Assembly: GCA_900239685.1 (NCBI GenBank)
Contig: OENT01000269.1
Span: 1-64,000, forward strand
DNA length: 64,000 nt
Direction: 5' to 3'
Source: Rotaria macrura
Lineage: Eukaryota; Rotifera; Eurotatoria; Philodinida; Philodinidae
A program made the position numbers and the translations under genes. How positions within the stretch are numbered: position 1 is the stretch's first letter; each line of letters begins with the position of its first letter. Of the stretch, positions 14,501 through 28,717 are shown piece by piece. The notes beneath the pieces are model-generated. The model was not told where the DNA came from. It ran no database searches and was given only the letters and a program-made list of their open reading frames with translations.

Positions 14501-16747
14501 AATCGATAGAAATTTTTTACACATCGTTTCTCATTTTAAAATTGTTGCATGGTGGCGAAGAATATTTCTTTTTTTAGTATGTATATCTGATCGATCAAGC
14601 ATTTTGCTTTGATCTGTGAGTGATTTGAAAAGTAGCTACGGATGCTTTTAGTCATGATGGTTGGTCTGATTATGTTGAATCAATAGTTAAACAAGAAATT
14701 AAGACGAAAAATATATTCATTTAAAAATGCAGGTGTCACAAACAACACGAAACAAATCATGAAGATGAACCATAAAAGCCAAATAAGAAAATTTTTCGGA
14801 TATGATAGAATGTCTAGAATATTTTCAAAATAAGTAATTGTATTCAAAACCTCATCTGCTGTCATTTCGCTCTTCGCTTTCCACTTTTCTTCAACCTATT
14901 AATCACTCTTATTTTGTTTGTCATCTCTGCACGATTGCTGACCTGTGTGTTTTTTGTGGAAATTGGTTTTTAATACGAAAGAAGATTATTCTAAAGTTCC
15001 ACTTCTTCGGGTTTCTGTGTATATACATAGACTCTTGATTAAAGAGTAAGTGCTTATGAATTTTTACACTGTGAAAAGTGGATCCGTAATGAAATTCCTT
15101 TGGGTAACCCCATCTACATCTTGACCATAGAGAACTGGAGAATAGATCAATATCAGCAAGAAAAATTACAACATCCACATCTTTGACAATGAATGTATAG
15201 GTGTTCAGTATTATTTTGTGTTAATTTTTAAGCTTGAATTCAATTTTTCTATGTTGATGATGGTCACAAGAAACTTACCTATGGCAAAGTAGCCTATTTG
15301 GAGTTCATATCAAGTTTTTAAGATCTTAGGAATTTATGCAAATTCAATGAGAAAAATGTTGCCATAGAATTTATACTCAAACAACTAAAATTGTCGTCAT
15401 AAAGTCCATCATCATGAAAACCATCATTTGCTTCCCTTACTTCAGTTGTAACTCTTTCATTCTTAGTATACATCTGAAATACCACAGATACGACGCGATA
15501 AAGAGAGACGCGAGAAGGAAGGCATGATCAGATAATGTTTTGAACTGAAAACTGTTATCGATCATTTGACTACAATGTCTAGCTACATATTGATCGGGCA
15601 CGTCTAAATTAGTAGAGGCTGCGCATATTCATACTATTACGATTGGTGTTTTAGTCCTCTTGTTTGGTTGTTCTTGTTTATATAAAACTTAAACTTCAAT
15701 GAGCTTGATACACAAGTTGCTGTTTAAGTTTCCAGTAGAAAAATAGTGGAAACGAACTCAGAGTTATAATCAAGCAGCAAATGCAACCAGATTCCTTTTA
15801 GTATAGTGCAATATCAAGAAAAGCAAGCTTATATCCATCATTGGCAACTCGAAAAATCTATCAGGCGGATAAAAATCAAGAGAGTGAACCACTTGACAGG
15901 ACCATCATCTATCATTAACTTTGTAGACAAACTTGGCATTTATTTTTAAAAAGACATGGAAAAACAAAATACAGTATATCTCTATGAACGACACGAAAGA
16001 ATTTAGACGAAAAGAAAATAGTAGAAAGTAGTTTTTAAGCAACGTTGTATTTCATTAATTCTGTAAGAATATGCGAGCTCCCTGTGAAACTGTTTCATCG
16101 CATAAAGTTTCTTGACAGGTTGCAAAAAAACTATTAAACGAAAAATATTCAACAGTTACTCAAGTTGGATTACATCACATTGAGCAATTAGAACATTCTA
16201 ATTTTGTTTCATAATGAATATGAAATATTTAGTAGAGGACAAATAGTAAAAAAAAGAAAGTCTTACGAAGGTAGACATTGAATTGTAATTCGATACAAAA
16301 AGCAGATTGACTCTTGTGTGTGTGTGTGAAAATTACCGAACGATATAACAAATTGGTATGCAATTACTAGAATTAAGCTTTTAATGATACTCTCATTCTA
16401 TAGAATGTATTAACAATAATGCTGTCAAAAGTTCGATCATTCGAGTCTTTATTCGACAACTGAAGACATCTACTGATTGTTCTCCAATTCCATATATAGA
16501 AAAAGTAAAGTATGGAGCGAGTAGTATGAGATTAACTGATATCAAATGCAAATGCAGTTGAACTCATTCCATGTGATTTTGACAGAGAAAGTACCAGAAG
16601 ATAGTAGCGCAACTAGCTTGCCATAGATTGGTTTACATCAAATAGACCAATCGTAGATACGAGTTACACTTCTTACTTACTTACTAACGCTAAGATTATT
16701 CATGAATTGATTCACTTCATTGATTGATTCACTTATACTGCTATCAG
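8538..16747. other. 8.2-kb intergenic stretch without recognised genes
   Basis: Nothing here gives a protein I can recognise or an exon chain with consistent phases. The small open frames, including one at 13092-13433 on the minus strand and one at 14921-15178, show no family motif. Composition is AT-rich throughout. The 12.3-13.4 kb part is slightly less AT-rich than its surroundings and could hold an eroded element, but I found no terminal repeats or target duplication. A short TG dinucleotide run occurs near 16314-16328. Confidence 0.55.
8731..8736 (+). terminator. Candidate poly(A) signal of the nuclear receptor gene
   Basis: An AATAAA hexamer lies about 195 bp after the stop codon at 8535-8537. 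In DNA this AT-rich the hexamer can occur by chance, so support is only positional. Confidence 0.4.
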
Positions 16748-19700
16748 ATGGCGAGAGTGTTCAAGAGTGAGAAAGCTGGCAAACCAGCACGAAAAACAGG
16801 AGGTGGAGCAGCTCTCATGCAACAGGTTCGTTGTTCATGTTGTAGCATTTATTTATTTTCAATATTTTTATGTTTCATATAGATGGGATTTCAAATACCA
16901 AATTTTGATGAGTCAGGTATGGGTGGCGGTGGTGATGATGATGATGATGACGACCTTGAAGCTGAACTACGTAGATTACAACAAGGTACTGGAGGCAATC
17001 AAAGATCAAAAGGATCAAAATCTAATCAACACAAATTAGGTATGTTATTGGAGTAGGCAAGTCATCCTTGCTTGACACAGTTAAATAATCAAAAACTATT
17101 TTCTATGAACCTGCAGGTGGAATGGGTCAAGACCTTCAAGCATTTCATAATGATGTAGATAAACTTATGCGTGATATAGATAGACCTATAAACGATGACG
17201 AATTATCTGATGTTGATGAAGATGATCTTCTTGTGAGTTGACTTTGAATTAAATTTCTTCATAGAAACATTGATTCTGTTTAGGCTGAATTGAATGAAAT
17301 TACAGAGGATATCGATGCTGAAGACAATCATCCTGCAAAAGTACCACAAGTAAAATCCAGTGGTGATATAGTCTCTTTACTCGAAGGACGTCTCGATATG
17401 TATGGCAAAGCTTTGGCAGCAGCAAAATCAAGTGGCGATGCTGCTAAATCGAGACGTTTAGATAGACAATTTAAAGTATAATATTCAATATTCAAATGGT
17501 TAATCTAGATGTTTTCATTTAGACCATTCAAGATCTACTTAAATCCGCTCGCGCTGGCACATCCATTGATCAAAATGAAATTCCACCTGAAGTTTTCATT
17601 GGTTCTCAACCTGCATCTGTACCACAGCAAAAACCTGTTCGAGCTGCATCTCCTCCACCGCGACCAATACCTACACAGCCGACGGCACCACGTCCACGTG
17701 CCGTTCCTTTACCACAACCACCACCTTCAGTATCAATTCGAACCAACGATAAACCAACTGCTGTGAGACGTACGTTATTTCTTATTCGTTGTTTCATACT
17801 AAAAGATTCTCAATCGATTTTTCAGCACAAGTACAATCAACGTCTATAGATTCAGATCCTGCTATTGCACAACTTAAAGCATTGGCTCTACAAGCTAAAC
17901 AACAAGGAGATATGGTGAAAGCAAAAGAATATATTTTACAACTGAGGGTAGGACAATTTTTCGACTACGTTTCTCACTATTCATGATGACTACTAGGCAT
18001 TACAAGGTAGAGCAGCATCAATAGCTCCACCTGTTGCTCAAAAAGAAACATACGACAATTTACCAGACGAGGATGGTCCACCTGCACCTCTGCCATGTAA
18101 GTCCTTAAACGTTTTCTTGCAACATGAATTTTCAGCATTGATCGTGTTTACATGTAGTAATAGCACCCGAACCTCGCACTGTCATGGAAGCATTACAACA
18201 GCGACATGAAGAATTAAAGAAACGTGGCACGGAAGCGACTGGAAAGGGTGATAGTTCAAAAGCGAGACGTATGGATAGACTTGCAAAAGTAATTTCATGA
18301 TTTATTATTTCAATGTCAAATGAAGTAAAACATAGATTCATCAAGTTTCTACATGAAAGACGCATATTGTTTTTATTCTTATTTTTCTCAATTATTGACA
18401 AGAGAACACGAAAGTTTTATGTTGTCACAGCAAATATGTCACTTGCATGAGAAAATATCAATCAGTTTAATCAAATACAAGACGATTCGGCTTGAAAATT
18501 TTCGTATTCAAGAGAATCTAAGCTGTATGGTTCTTTTCTTAAAAAGTAAATATGTGAGAAGTTTCTATCGAAAACGACTGAGTCTTTGTATTTTTCATCA
18601 TAATTCATTTGATTCTTTATGAAGAATTGTAAGGTAGATTTTACGTTTAAAAAACAGAAAATTATCTTTGTTTGAAGTCAATATTTTAAGGGATGAATAA
18701 TATATATTTAATAATTCTCTTCATGGTAAATTCATATGGCTGAAAACATCGTTTCGTTTTGATAGGTCTTCGTTTTTTCTTTCTTCTAATCATTACTAAT
18801 GACTCGAAATGTCTGATAGAAAGTTCTTTAGAACTTTTTCTAGTTTCCAAATAAGAGAATAATGTAATGTCTTCTTCTATAAGCAAGAACGATTTCAAAC
18901 ATAAAACATTTCTATTTTCACTAGACTACCAATTAAGTTTTATTTAAGTTCACGTATTTATATTCTTTTGTCACAGTTTGATACTCTAATCAATAGAGAA
19001 AAACAGCTTTGTTCGATGTATGTATCTTAATTATTTGTGCTTTCTTTTTATCTATAGCAATATGCAGAAGCTATAGAAGCTACACGTCAAGGTCGTCCAT
19101 ATAATTACAGTGAATTACCTGAATTACCTGGTTTTGCACCGATACCTGTTCAAGAATCCAAACCTCAACAAGTTGCATCATCTGGAGCTTTTCCTGGTGC
19201 TGCAACTAAACCAGCACCGTCGAATGCACAAGGAAAACCATCACAAACCCAACAACAACGACCAGTACCTTTCTCAACATCAAATAATGCGCTTAGTGAG
19301 CGATATCTTCTCATTATCTTCTTTTCATTGACTTTATTTGTTTTTAGGTGTAAGGAAGAGTCAGCAAGCACAAACACTTCGGCAGAAACAAGAGAAATTT
19401 CAAAAACTTGCCCTACACGCTAAACAAAAAGGTATATTGATATTTATTTGAGTATTAAAATGAAATTTCGAAACATTCCAGTTAAGGAATTTTACCATTG
19501 CATAGTTGAAAGAAAATGATTATTGAAACACTATGTATTATCATGAGACTAAGCGGAAGAAATATAAACATGAAACGGTTACTTGTCGAATTCAGTAGAC
19601 ATAAGTCACGAAATTTCTTCTCGTATGATGAATCACTCGATGAGCTCTATCGAATAACATGACTAGATTTAAAGATTTTGTTTTTGTAAAATATATTAGA

Positions 19701-22700
19701 ATTAAAAAGATCTTCGACTTGGGCTCACAGAATTGAGAGAGATGTATATGAGTCTCTCTTAAACTTTCCTATAAACATGAAATCTACGTGTTGTATTCAT
19801 CTAGAAAGAATAATTTAAGATAGAATATTGGGAGTACAGAAATTCTCAAATCAGTGAGGTTCTCATAAAAAATAAGAAGGTTTTTTCAGTCCGTAGTATA
19901 CCGAATACAATAAAAAAATACCTTTGCCATGTGAATTTATTATGTTGCAAAAAGGTCTTCTTTTTTACATTTGCAACTTAAGAGAAAATTTTTGTTTTAA
20001 CTAAGATTAAAAATGTAAAAATAATTAGAACAGTGTAAAAATCAACGTTTCGTGTAGTTTCGATATATAAGTTTTCATCCTATTATTTCATTCTAGGTGA
20101 TATTGAAACGGCAAAAAAATTTCTCGTTGCCTGTAGAGGACTTGATCAAATGATATCCGCTGCTGATGCTGGTCTACCTATTGACATGAGTCAAGTATGA
20201 AATTCATTCGCCGTTAGTTATCGATCGATTCTATTTAGTTTTGTATTTATAAAGGTACCTAAATTACCTGATGAGGATAATGATCTGATAGATGATGATG
20301 ATTTAACACAAGATTTAGCTCGTGCAGATCGTGATACAATTTATCGTCGTTTGCAAGATGATCTTCTTCGACAAATTCAATTATGTGTACGAAATCAACA
20401 AATCTATGCACAAATGGAAGGAGTAAACAATGTCAAATATGTGAATGAATACAAAGTTCTTGAGCAACGTTGCGCACATGACTTGGAAAAAATACGAGAA
20501 TGTTTTCAACATGGTTTAAAACCACCATTGTTTCATTATGAAAGAAGACAAATGAATATTGTTCAAGTTAATAATGATTTAGGAGATAATGATATGGAGG
20601 TAAATATGAATCACTAGACAATATCATGTCAGTATTTTCTTGTTTAAGTCGACATGAAAATGTCGAGAGAAATCAGCTTTTGGCTGATGGATTTCTACTA
20701 GTTTGTTTCTACTATTCTATCGAGTAGACAAATGGAATACTGTTGAAATAATCGATCTCATAGAGAAAGAGAACGAGAATGACTTGAATTTTATATTTAA
20801 CAAATCATTACTGTTGATTGTAGTACTAAAATCAAACTTTCGGCAATCAAGATTGTTCATTTGAATAATCTATATACATTGGTAGATAGGACAGTTTTTT
20901 TTTCTAGACTTAATCTTGTTCTTCTAATATCTTAGATAAATATTTATACACGTTCAATAAATTTCAAAATAAGTATTGTTTTTGAGTTAATAATTTGTGA
21001 TAAAACGTGTTAATAAAAAAAAAACTTACACTACTCCAGTAACATGAAAACGTCGCATATGATGCAAACCAAAAACAACAGTTTGTTTTATTCTATCTAT
21101 TTTAGAAAATTATTAGTCACCATCGGTTTACTTATTCTCCCAAAGATAAAATCTTTAAATCGTTCATGTTGTAAACATAGATATCATGGATATACGATGT
21201 GTGGTGACGGGGTGGGATGTAAATCTATTCTATTTTAAACCCATGCTTCACCATTACTATTAGATCGTGTTGCACAAAGCTTTTATTTTTTGTAGCATTG
21301 AAAGAAATTTTTCATGTAAAACTCATTGGTTTAAACTGCATATTTCATTATATAGTATTACTTCAAAAGCTGAACTTTGTTCATGAGAAAAAGAAAAAAT
21401 TTGTTGATAAAAATCATGACCGTAGGGCATAGACTTTGTTTTTTGAGACATATGATCGTAAGATTAATCTAATGGAAAACACCATGAACTTTATTTTAAG
21501 GTAACTATTCTTCGTGGTATTAATTTACCAGTTCCACAGGGTCAATCGGCATCATCACTTGAAACTTATGTAGTCATCGAATTTCCTTATCCAACTGAAA
21601 CTCCTCAAACAGCACGTACACGTCATACGACTGGTTCAGAGAATGCGGAGTATCCGGATGCAATACAAAAATTTTATATTAAACGAAACGATGCCAAATT
21701 TAAACGTTTAATGAATCGAAAAGAATTGAAATTAGGTGTCTTTTATAAAGCAGGTTTTCTTCGATCAGATCGTCCATTGGGTATTGCATCTATTAAATTG
21801 GCTGCATTAGAACAAACATGTACAATACATGAATCTGTTGATTTGTATGAAGCTGAACATAAGAAAAAAATCGAAGGAAAATTAGAAGCTAAAATACGTA
21901 TTAAAGAAGCATTGGGACAAAGCAAAGCATCAGATATATTACCACAACGTTGGCTTATCATTGATCGCTTCGAAGAATCTGTAAATTTCTAATTTACTTA
22001 TCTTCTAGTCTATACTGTGATTCTATTTATAGTCTAAACCGTCGAAATCATCGTCAATATCGAAGTAAGTCTAGTGACAAGGTTTCACTTGCTATTGAGT
22101 AATGTTTAAACAATGATATTTTATTTGCCTCTTGATAATTATTTACATGTTATGTTTTACTTGACATCCATAATTCAGATCATCGTCGGGTACTGCACCA
22201 GCAATTACTACAATTGCTAGTCTGGTACCTACAGGAGAAGTATTGGGACAGTTAGCCATAAACATGGCTGGAAATAAAAAGAATGACGACTCTGTAAATG
22301 ACAGGTATTATGTGTACTAGTGTTTTGGACATGAAAAAACGTTTATTTTTGTTTGTTAGTCATGCATGCAGACATGCTTCCATAAGTGACATTTTGTTCT
22401 TCCCTTCCTTCACTCGAATCCTTTTTCTCTTCTGTATTTCACATACTGGATGTTCTTTTTGTTACCATAAAGTCGATCAGATCCAGTTGAACTGAGTAAG
22501 CGACAACTACGTCGAGTTCATCATCATCATCCTCAAGAACCAGTAGCAACTTCAACACCGCCTCAAGCATCAAAATCTATCTCAGTATCATCGGGTCCAG
22601 AAAGTGTGCAAGTTCTTAATTATGAAGCATCTCTCATCAAACAACAAGTCAGTTTTCTAAACTTTTGAAGTTTTTATTGAAAAGTTGTCGTTCTTCAAAA

Positions 22701-23110
22701 ACTAGATTGAACAATTACAAGGTCGTCTTACAAATGAACAATATCAGCAATTAAAAAGGAGATGTAGGGATATCGAGGAAAGAAGTGATCGATTAGTTGA
22801 TTCTTTACGCATGGGAGGAACACGAGCGGTACAAGGTAATATGACCTTAGGTTTCTTGGTTTGATTTTATTGTTCTTTTGTGTTTAGAACATGTACGAGG
22901 TCTTGAGGAGTTGTGTGACTGTTACGATCAAGAAGCACGTGAATATCATCAACGACGTGAAGGAAAAAAGGCTGATCTTGCTTTAACCAAGAAGAAACTT
23001 GTCATGAAAGAAGTACATTGCATTTAAGATGATCGCGATTAGTTGATTCATTTTTATTCTGATTCTAGATCGAAACATTAACTGGTCAACCATCATCGAC
23101 AAGATTCTAA
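16748..23110 (+). CDS. CC2D1: CC2D1 orthologue (coiled-coil and C2 domain protein 1), 1005 aa, 19 exons
   Basis: Exons: 16748-16825, 16883-17039, 17117-17232, 17284-17475, 17523-17769, 17826-17947, 17997-18096, 18158-18288, 19058-19295, 19348-19431, 20097-20194, 20255-20599, 21501-21980, 22034-22065, 22179-22304, 22473-22647, 22706-22835, 22888-23012, 23069-23110. All phases agree. The N-terminus has the acidic DDLEAEL motif (about residues 54-60). Four DM14 repeats follow: residues about 145-200 (EGRLDMYGKALAAAKSSGD), 270-305, 345-400 and 462-510 (FQKLALHAKQKGDIETAKKF). After a coiled coil comes a C2 domain (about 637-790) starting VTILRGINLPVP and ending QRWLIIDRFE, then a C-terminal coiled coil. 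Domain order and length match animal CC2D1A/B (human about 950 and 860 aa). Known roles of the family (Lgd/Freud-1) are binding ESCRT-III CHMP4/Shrub in endosomal sorting and affecting Notch and transcription. Three introns exceed 600 bp (18289-19057, 19432-20096, 20600-21500); the rest are mostly 45-80 bp. I cannot say A or B paralogue. Confidence 0.95.
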
Positions 23111-23311
23111 TGTTCTCTGTTTTCTTCTCGCCTTATACATATATTTTTTTAACTTATTTATTGTATTTTCATAGCATTACTTATTGCTTAAACGGGTATA
23201 GTGATCTTTGTTTGCTTCCTTTCTTCTGCACTATGGAATAACAAGCTACAACGATGCGTTTTACGTTGATATATAAAATATTTTCTGTGTGTTCTGCTAT
23301 ATTGAAAATCA

Positions 23312-23317
23312 AATAAA
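23312..23317 (+). terminator. Candidate poly(A) signal of CC2D1
   Basis: An AATAAA hexamer sits about 200 bp after the CC2D1 stop at 23108-23110, followed by a T-rich stretch. Only its position supports this. Confidence 0.45.
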
Positions 23318-24008
23318 TTTTATAGTTCATTTTAATTTTATTTCTGATTGATTGCTTATGAATAATAAGACCGACGATGAATCTTATAATTCGATGACTA
23401 TCGAAATTAATTTTCTTTCTTTTTAATGACAGAAAATATTTAATTAATTAGAACTAACATTTGATTATTGAAATTCTAAAAACTCATTTAGATATTCGTA
23501 TCACAATCTAATTTAATTCTTGTTGTTTATCGTTCCATGGTACCAATATGTAGATATGGTTTGGTAGATTCTCTCGACTGTGAAACAACTTTTATTACAG
23601 ATTTGAAGTCACTGGAGTTATTCTTTTTGTTAATTATTAGTCTATGTGACAGTTTAGAACTTTCTATTCATATAAAAATGAATTCTTACTGGCTAAAGTC
23701 ATCAATCACACTGTTACCCAGCATTTGACATTTACACTCAACGTGGAAAAACGCTATTAGAGTTCGGTAGGACCCCTAGAAAAGTCTAGAAAAGAGTGAT
23801 TCGTCAAATTTTTTTAGTGTTGTTGGCACTACTATGTGTGGAGGTGGGCTATGACTCCTATAATAAAGTGCAGAGCGCATGTACGATTAAGGTATTTGTT
23901 AGTGATTGCATTGATGAATTCGAATTTATGTTTTCTTTACTTCTACACTTCTTTTTGATTGCATTCTACTTAATAAAACCAATCCTTTAAAAATATTTAT
24001 ATAAGACC

Positions 24009-24014
24009 TTTATT
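24009..24014 (-). terminator. Candidate poly(A) signal of ABCF3
   Basis: TTTATT on the plus strand gives AATAAA on the coding strand, about 135 bp downstream of the ABCF3 stop codon at 24151-24153. Confidence 0.45.
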
Positions 24015-24150
24015 TCCAAATATATGATAAATATGACTTTTTATTTAGTTGATTCTTTTATACCTCTTCCTCTCTTTCCTTCTGTCCCTCTGCATTTTTT
24101 TCTTATTTATTCAAACAAAAAAAATAACAAATTAATTGTTGATCGTTATA

Positions 24151-27100
24151 TTAGTATTGTAATTCGTTTTCAATTAATTTCTTGTATTGTTCAAAACCAT
24201 TTTCAAGTGCCGTTACACTTCCACCTCGACAAAGCCATGCATCTTTACAAACACGTTTAATAAGTAATTCATCGTGCGATACAAGTACAACACCGCCTTG
24301 AAATTTTTTTATTGCTTCAGCCAGTGCTTCAATTGTTTCCATATCTATTGAAAACAGAAAATAGTCATCATTCTACAAAACTCAAATTTCAATCCTACCA
24401 AGATGATTTGTCGGTTCATCGAGCACAAGAATATGTGGACTGAAAAATGTTTGAAATAACTAATTTTTTATAAATATAAAATTATGTTTGTCTTACTTTT
24501 TCATACACATTAAACTGAAAGCCAGACGACATTTTTGTCCACCTGATAAACTCATCACTGTTTGTAATGCTGTATCACCAGTGATACCAAAACGACCTAA
24601 TTCTGCTCGATACTGTTCAACGGTTCGGCCTAAAAAAATAGAACATTACTGTAAAATGTCAACGAAACAATGATAGAAAGAATCTCGTACCAGCAAATTT
24701 CGATTGTAAAACTTCAACACAATTAATATTCATCGGTAATTGATCAACAAAATGTTGTGTAAAATAACCTAATGCCAAATTTCTATGGCAATGCCGTTGA
24801 CCTTTAGTTGGTTCTAATTCTTCAACTAAAAGTTTTAATAACGTTGTTTTACCTGGAATAAAAGGTTATTTCTACAAGAAAAAGTAAATAAAATAAATAT
24901 CAATGACATACCAGATCCATTTTCACCCATAATACAAATACGTGACGAAAGATTAGCCGATAAATTAACATTATTTAATATCATTGGAATATCTTTCGAA
25001 TAGGTAAAGGCAACATCATCTAATTGTAAAATTGTACCATTTAATGGTTCCGGTTCGGGAAAACGGAAATGAACTTCATGTTCTTTTTCCACTGACCGTA
25101 GGATGGGCCTAGTTAATAGAGAGAAAGAACTATCGTGTCAATCAATCGTATACTATCATTGATAACTTACAGTTTTTCTAATAATTTAAGTTTACTCTGT
25201 ACTTGTGAAGCACGATTAGCATTGTAACGAAATCGATCAATAAATACCTATGAATGAATGAATGAACAACGTTTTATTATCTCGAGATGATAGAAGATTA
25301 TAAGAAAGAGTCGACTCTCGTACAAATAACGTAATTTTGTGTTTTTTCCGACTACCAGAAACTTCTGTAGTTTTCTATTTCAAAGAGTTTTATGAATGAT
25401 CAAAATTACAGTAGTGTGATGTTTTTGTTTTGTTTATTTTTGTTGTGAACTCAACTAATAAATTCCTCCCTTTAACAAACCTGTATATGGTCTCGATATT
25501 CTTTTTGTGCTTCATATTCGCGTTGTTGATTTTTAAGTCGTTCTGTTCGAGCTGATACGAATGTATCATAGTTGCCTCTAAATAAAAGCCAATGAAATCA
25601 TCAATGAGAGAGAAAACGTCAACTTTTTATTTACGCTTACCTATATGAATCAACTTTTTGTGCATGTAAATGCAAAATATCCGTTGCAACAGTATTGAGA
25701 AAAGTTCGATCGTGCGAAACAACTAATAAAGTACTTTTCCATAATTGTAAATAATTTTCTAACCAAATAATTGCTTTTAGATCTAACATATTTGTCGGTT
25801 CATCGAGTAAAAGAAGATCAGGTCTATACAGATACGACAGAGGATAATAGCATAACAATACATTCAAATCTACAGAGCTTACTTTGAAAAAAGAGCTCGT
25901 GCTAATGCAAGACGCATTCTCCAACCACCGGAAAACTGTCTATTAAAATTTATATAAAATTAAAAAAGTAAACTATCATTGATTTATAATTCTACTTTGT
26001 AGCCATTGATTGCATTTCTGAAGTAAAACCAAGACCATTTAATATGACAGCTGCTCTAGATTCAGCTTTGTCTGCTTCGATGGCTTCTAATTCAGTATAA
26101 AGTGCTGTTAACCGTTTTGAGATGAACGAATCATGATTAATAGATGAATCACTACTAAAAATAATCATACGATTAGAACGAATGCTTTTTATTCGTTTCG
26201 GAAAGAGATTCAACAGTATGCGAGAAGTAATACTTTACCTTGAATGTAATCTTTTATTCAATTCTTTTTCTTCATTCAATAATGCTGCTCGACGTTCGTC
26301 ACATTCGAGAACACTATGAAGAGCAAGTGTCTCTGAACCTTCGATTTCTTGTTCGACATGCAAAATGCGTAGATGCGATGGAACTACGAGACTTCGACTA
26401 AATACATTGAAGATAGACAACGAAAAATTGAGTTAGAAAAAGTCAAATGTTGTACAATTGAATCCAAAACGAAAAAGGCAAGATTAGAAAAGATCACAGA
26501 TCTACACATGAAACATCAGTAAACAATTGGTATAATGATAGTGCTCTTAAATAAAAGTAAGTATCTTTTCATTTTAGAAGTTTGATTTCAAAGTATTTTT
26601 CTCACGAGAAATCATCTATCGTAAAATTCTCAACGATTCGAATTTCGACATTTGACAATCTGTAGACTATGTTGAATAAAATTGATCTATTTCCTTGTGC
26701 GATTTTCTTCAGATGAAAAACGTTAACCTTCATTGAAGATAACTATATTTTCATTGCTCCTCTATCATGTGATACTATCAGTATTGCTATTATACCTAGG
26801 ATGCGTATCATGTATGGTTTTTTTAAGTAGAAGCCTAATGATTGGAATCAACAACAGTGGTAGTTGAGGACTTAGAATAGGTTGTGACTATGAACTCGTG
26901 CTCATAGTATAACTATAGATTTAATCGTTATGCAAGTGTTCTGCTTTAAGTTGAGATTTAGTCTGAGCCTCTTGTATTCGAAGACAAACATGGATATAAT
27001 TAATTCATCATTATATTTTCATCGAAACGACTCGAGAAAACAGTAATCCAAAAAGAATATTATCCTATTAATATCTTGAACTATTTATTGTTTTGTGTAT

Positions 27101-28717
27101 CCTCTGAATATTATGTATGTTTTCTTTTCATCGGTAATTCTATAAGTTTTATTGATATATATTTGACCGTACAATTGATGTATAAACAAGTTTTTATTCG
27201 TATAAAACAATAATGAAAATGTCGCACCCTGAAGTATGAGATAGAAGACGAAGACGTGAAAAATCTACAGTTGACGATGATTACTAATCAGTAATAAGTA
27301 TCTATCATTAAATTTCTACGGAAATTTTAATAATATTAGCGACACCTTACAAGTTCTGTCAGTCATTATCCCATACAGATCGTATCATTAGCTAATCATG
27401 AATTTTTTAAGTTTAATACTTGACAATGATGAAAATTAAGAGTCTCGCGTTACGTTATCGCACATATAACTTGCTAGACATGAAAGTTTGATCCCGAATG
27501 TAAAACTACTGAATGAACGGTCAAATCCAGTAATATTTCATGTCAATGTTGAAATAAAATCACTGTATTTCGTGATGTTTTATTTGCAATGGTTCTAATC
27601 TTATTGAAGATCGATCTATTCTTATTAAATACGGACTTACTTAGCTATAACACGAAGTAAAGTTGATTTTCCTAGGAACAAAAAGAAGAAATTAATTTTT
27701 GAATAGAAATTAGATAAGAATTAATTTACCCAATCCATTTCGACCAACGAAACCGTAACGCCGACCATAGATCAGATCCAGAGTACCACCAAGAATTAAC
27801 ATTCTACGATGATGAAGAAGAAGAAAAGAAAAGCATTGATACAATTATAAATACATTAATATTGATCTCACTTGTTTCCATATGATACATCGAAATTATC
27901 AATATGAACATCGTATCTTAAGAAAAGATGAATATGAACAAAAATTCATTTAATTTCACTTAATTTACGATTTATTTGTTGAATCACTGTTCTCATTGTC
28001 GGCAAGTAATCGTTTATTGGTCGCTTGACTGACGACAGCATCTTCAAGTCGTGGTTGCTCTCTAGAAATTTCATTTTTATACGAAACAAAACAGTCGATA
28101 TTCTACGAATGATCTGCAACATACTTATTTTCTCCATTTGTTGTTCCATCTTTTGCGCGTTTCTCTTGTTTTTCTCTTAGTTTTGCTTCTGCTTTTTCAA
28201 GTTTTTTTTGTGACACTGTTGTACTTTCATTAGTCGGTTTAATAAATGTACGATCAGATAAATTGAACAGAGCCGATGAAACTTTATCAAGTGTTGAACC
28301 TGAATAATCACCAATTAAAACCGGCGTTGATAATTTTTTTGGTCCATGTGCTAAACCATTATTTTCAGATAATGTTTCTCTAGAAAAATCAAATACAATC
28401 CATTCATCTAAAGCATATCCTTCTGACTTATTCGTACAATCTTAATTGGTCACAAACAAATTGACAAAGTTCAGTAATTGCTTCTTGTTCTATATCATCA
28501 TGAGCAACTTCTTCAAGTATAGGTCGTAAGGCATCTTCTACTTCTTGAAAATCAGTATAATCAGTTTTGTTCGTTTGTAAGATGTCTAAAAACGAGAAGA
28601 TGATTTTGATAAATTAAATAAAACGAAAATCAATTACGCACCAGTTATATAACCGAGAATATCATCATTGACAGACGGTAATGTAGCACGAATTCGATCA
28701 ACAATAATTTGTATCAT
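24151..28717 (-). CDS. ABCF3: ABCF3, ABC-F subfamily ATPase, 726 aa, 18 exons
   Basis: Minus-strand exons, 5' to 3': 28642-28717, 28438-28585, 28125-28379, 27969-28061, 27872-27916, 27730-27803, 27641-27671, 26239-26397, 25996-26154, 25883-25939, 25641-25823, 25481-25577, 25171-25247, 24912-25108, 24691-24852, 24497-24629, 24399-24439, 24151-24344. Phases are continuous. The N-terminal helical extension (about 200 aa) ends in [16 protein letters not shown], as in animal ABCF3. NBD1 has Walker A GRNGLGKST (about 224-232), signature FSGGW and Walker [10 protein letters not shown] (about 369-377). NBD2 has Walker A GENGSGKTT (about 546-554), signature LSGGQ and Walker [13 protein letters not shown] (about 652-663). 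There are no membrane segments, as expected for ABC-F proteins, which act on ribosomes or in stress and antiviral signalling rather than transport; yeast Gcn20 is the related protein. Human ABCF3 is 709 aa. All catalytic motifs look intact. Intron 7 (26398-27640, 1243 bp) splits NBD1 just after its Walker A motif and is far larger than the others. Confidence 0.96.

Larger units (their letters stand above)
23111..24150. other. Convergent 3' intergenic region between CC2D1 and ABCF3
   Basis: About 1 kb separates the two convergent stop codons. It holds the candidate poly(A) hexamers of both genes and AT-rich sequence. I see no further exon or repeat. Confidence 0.6.

Noticed and set aside
27946..28149. 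67-codon minus-strand frame within ABCF3
   Set aside because: It runs through an intron in the wrong frame. The real exons (27969-28061 and 28125-28379) in the correct frame match ABCF3.
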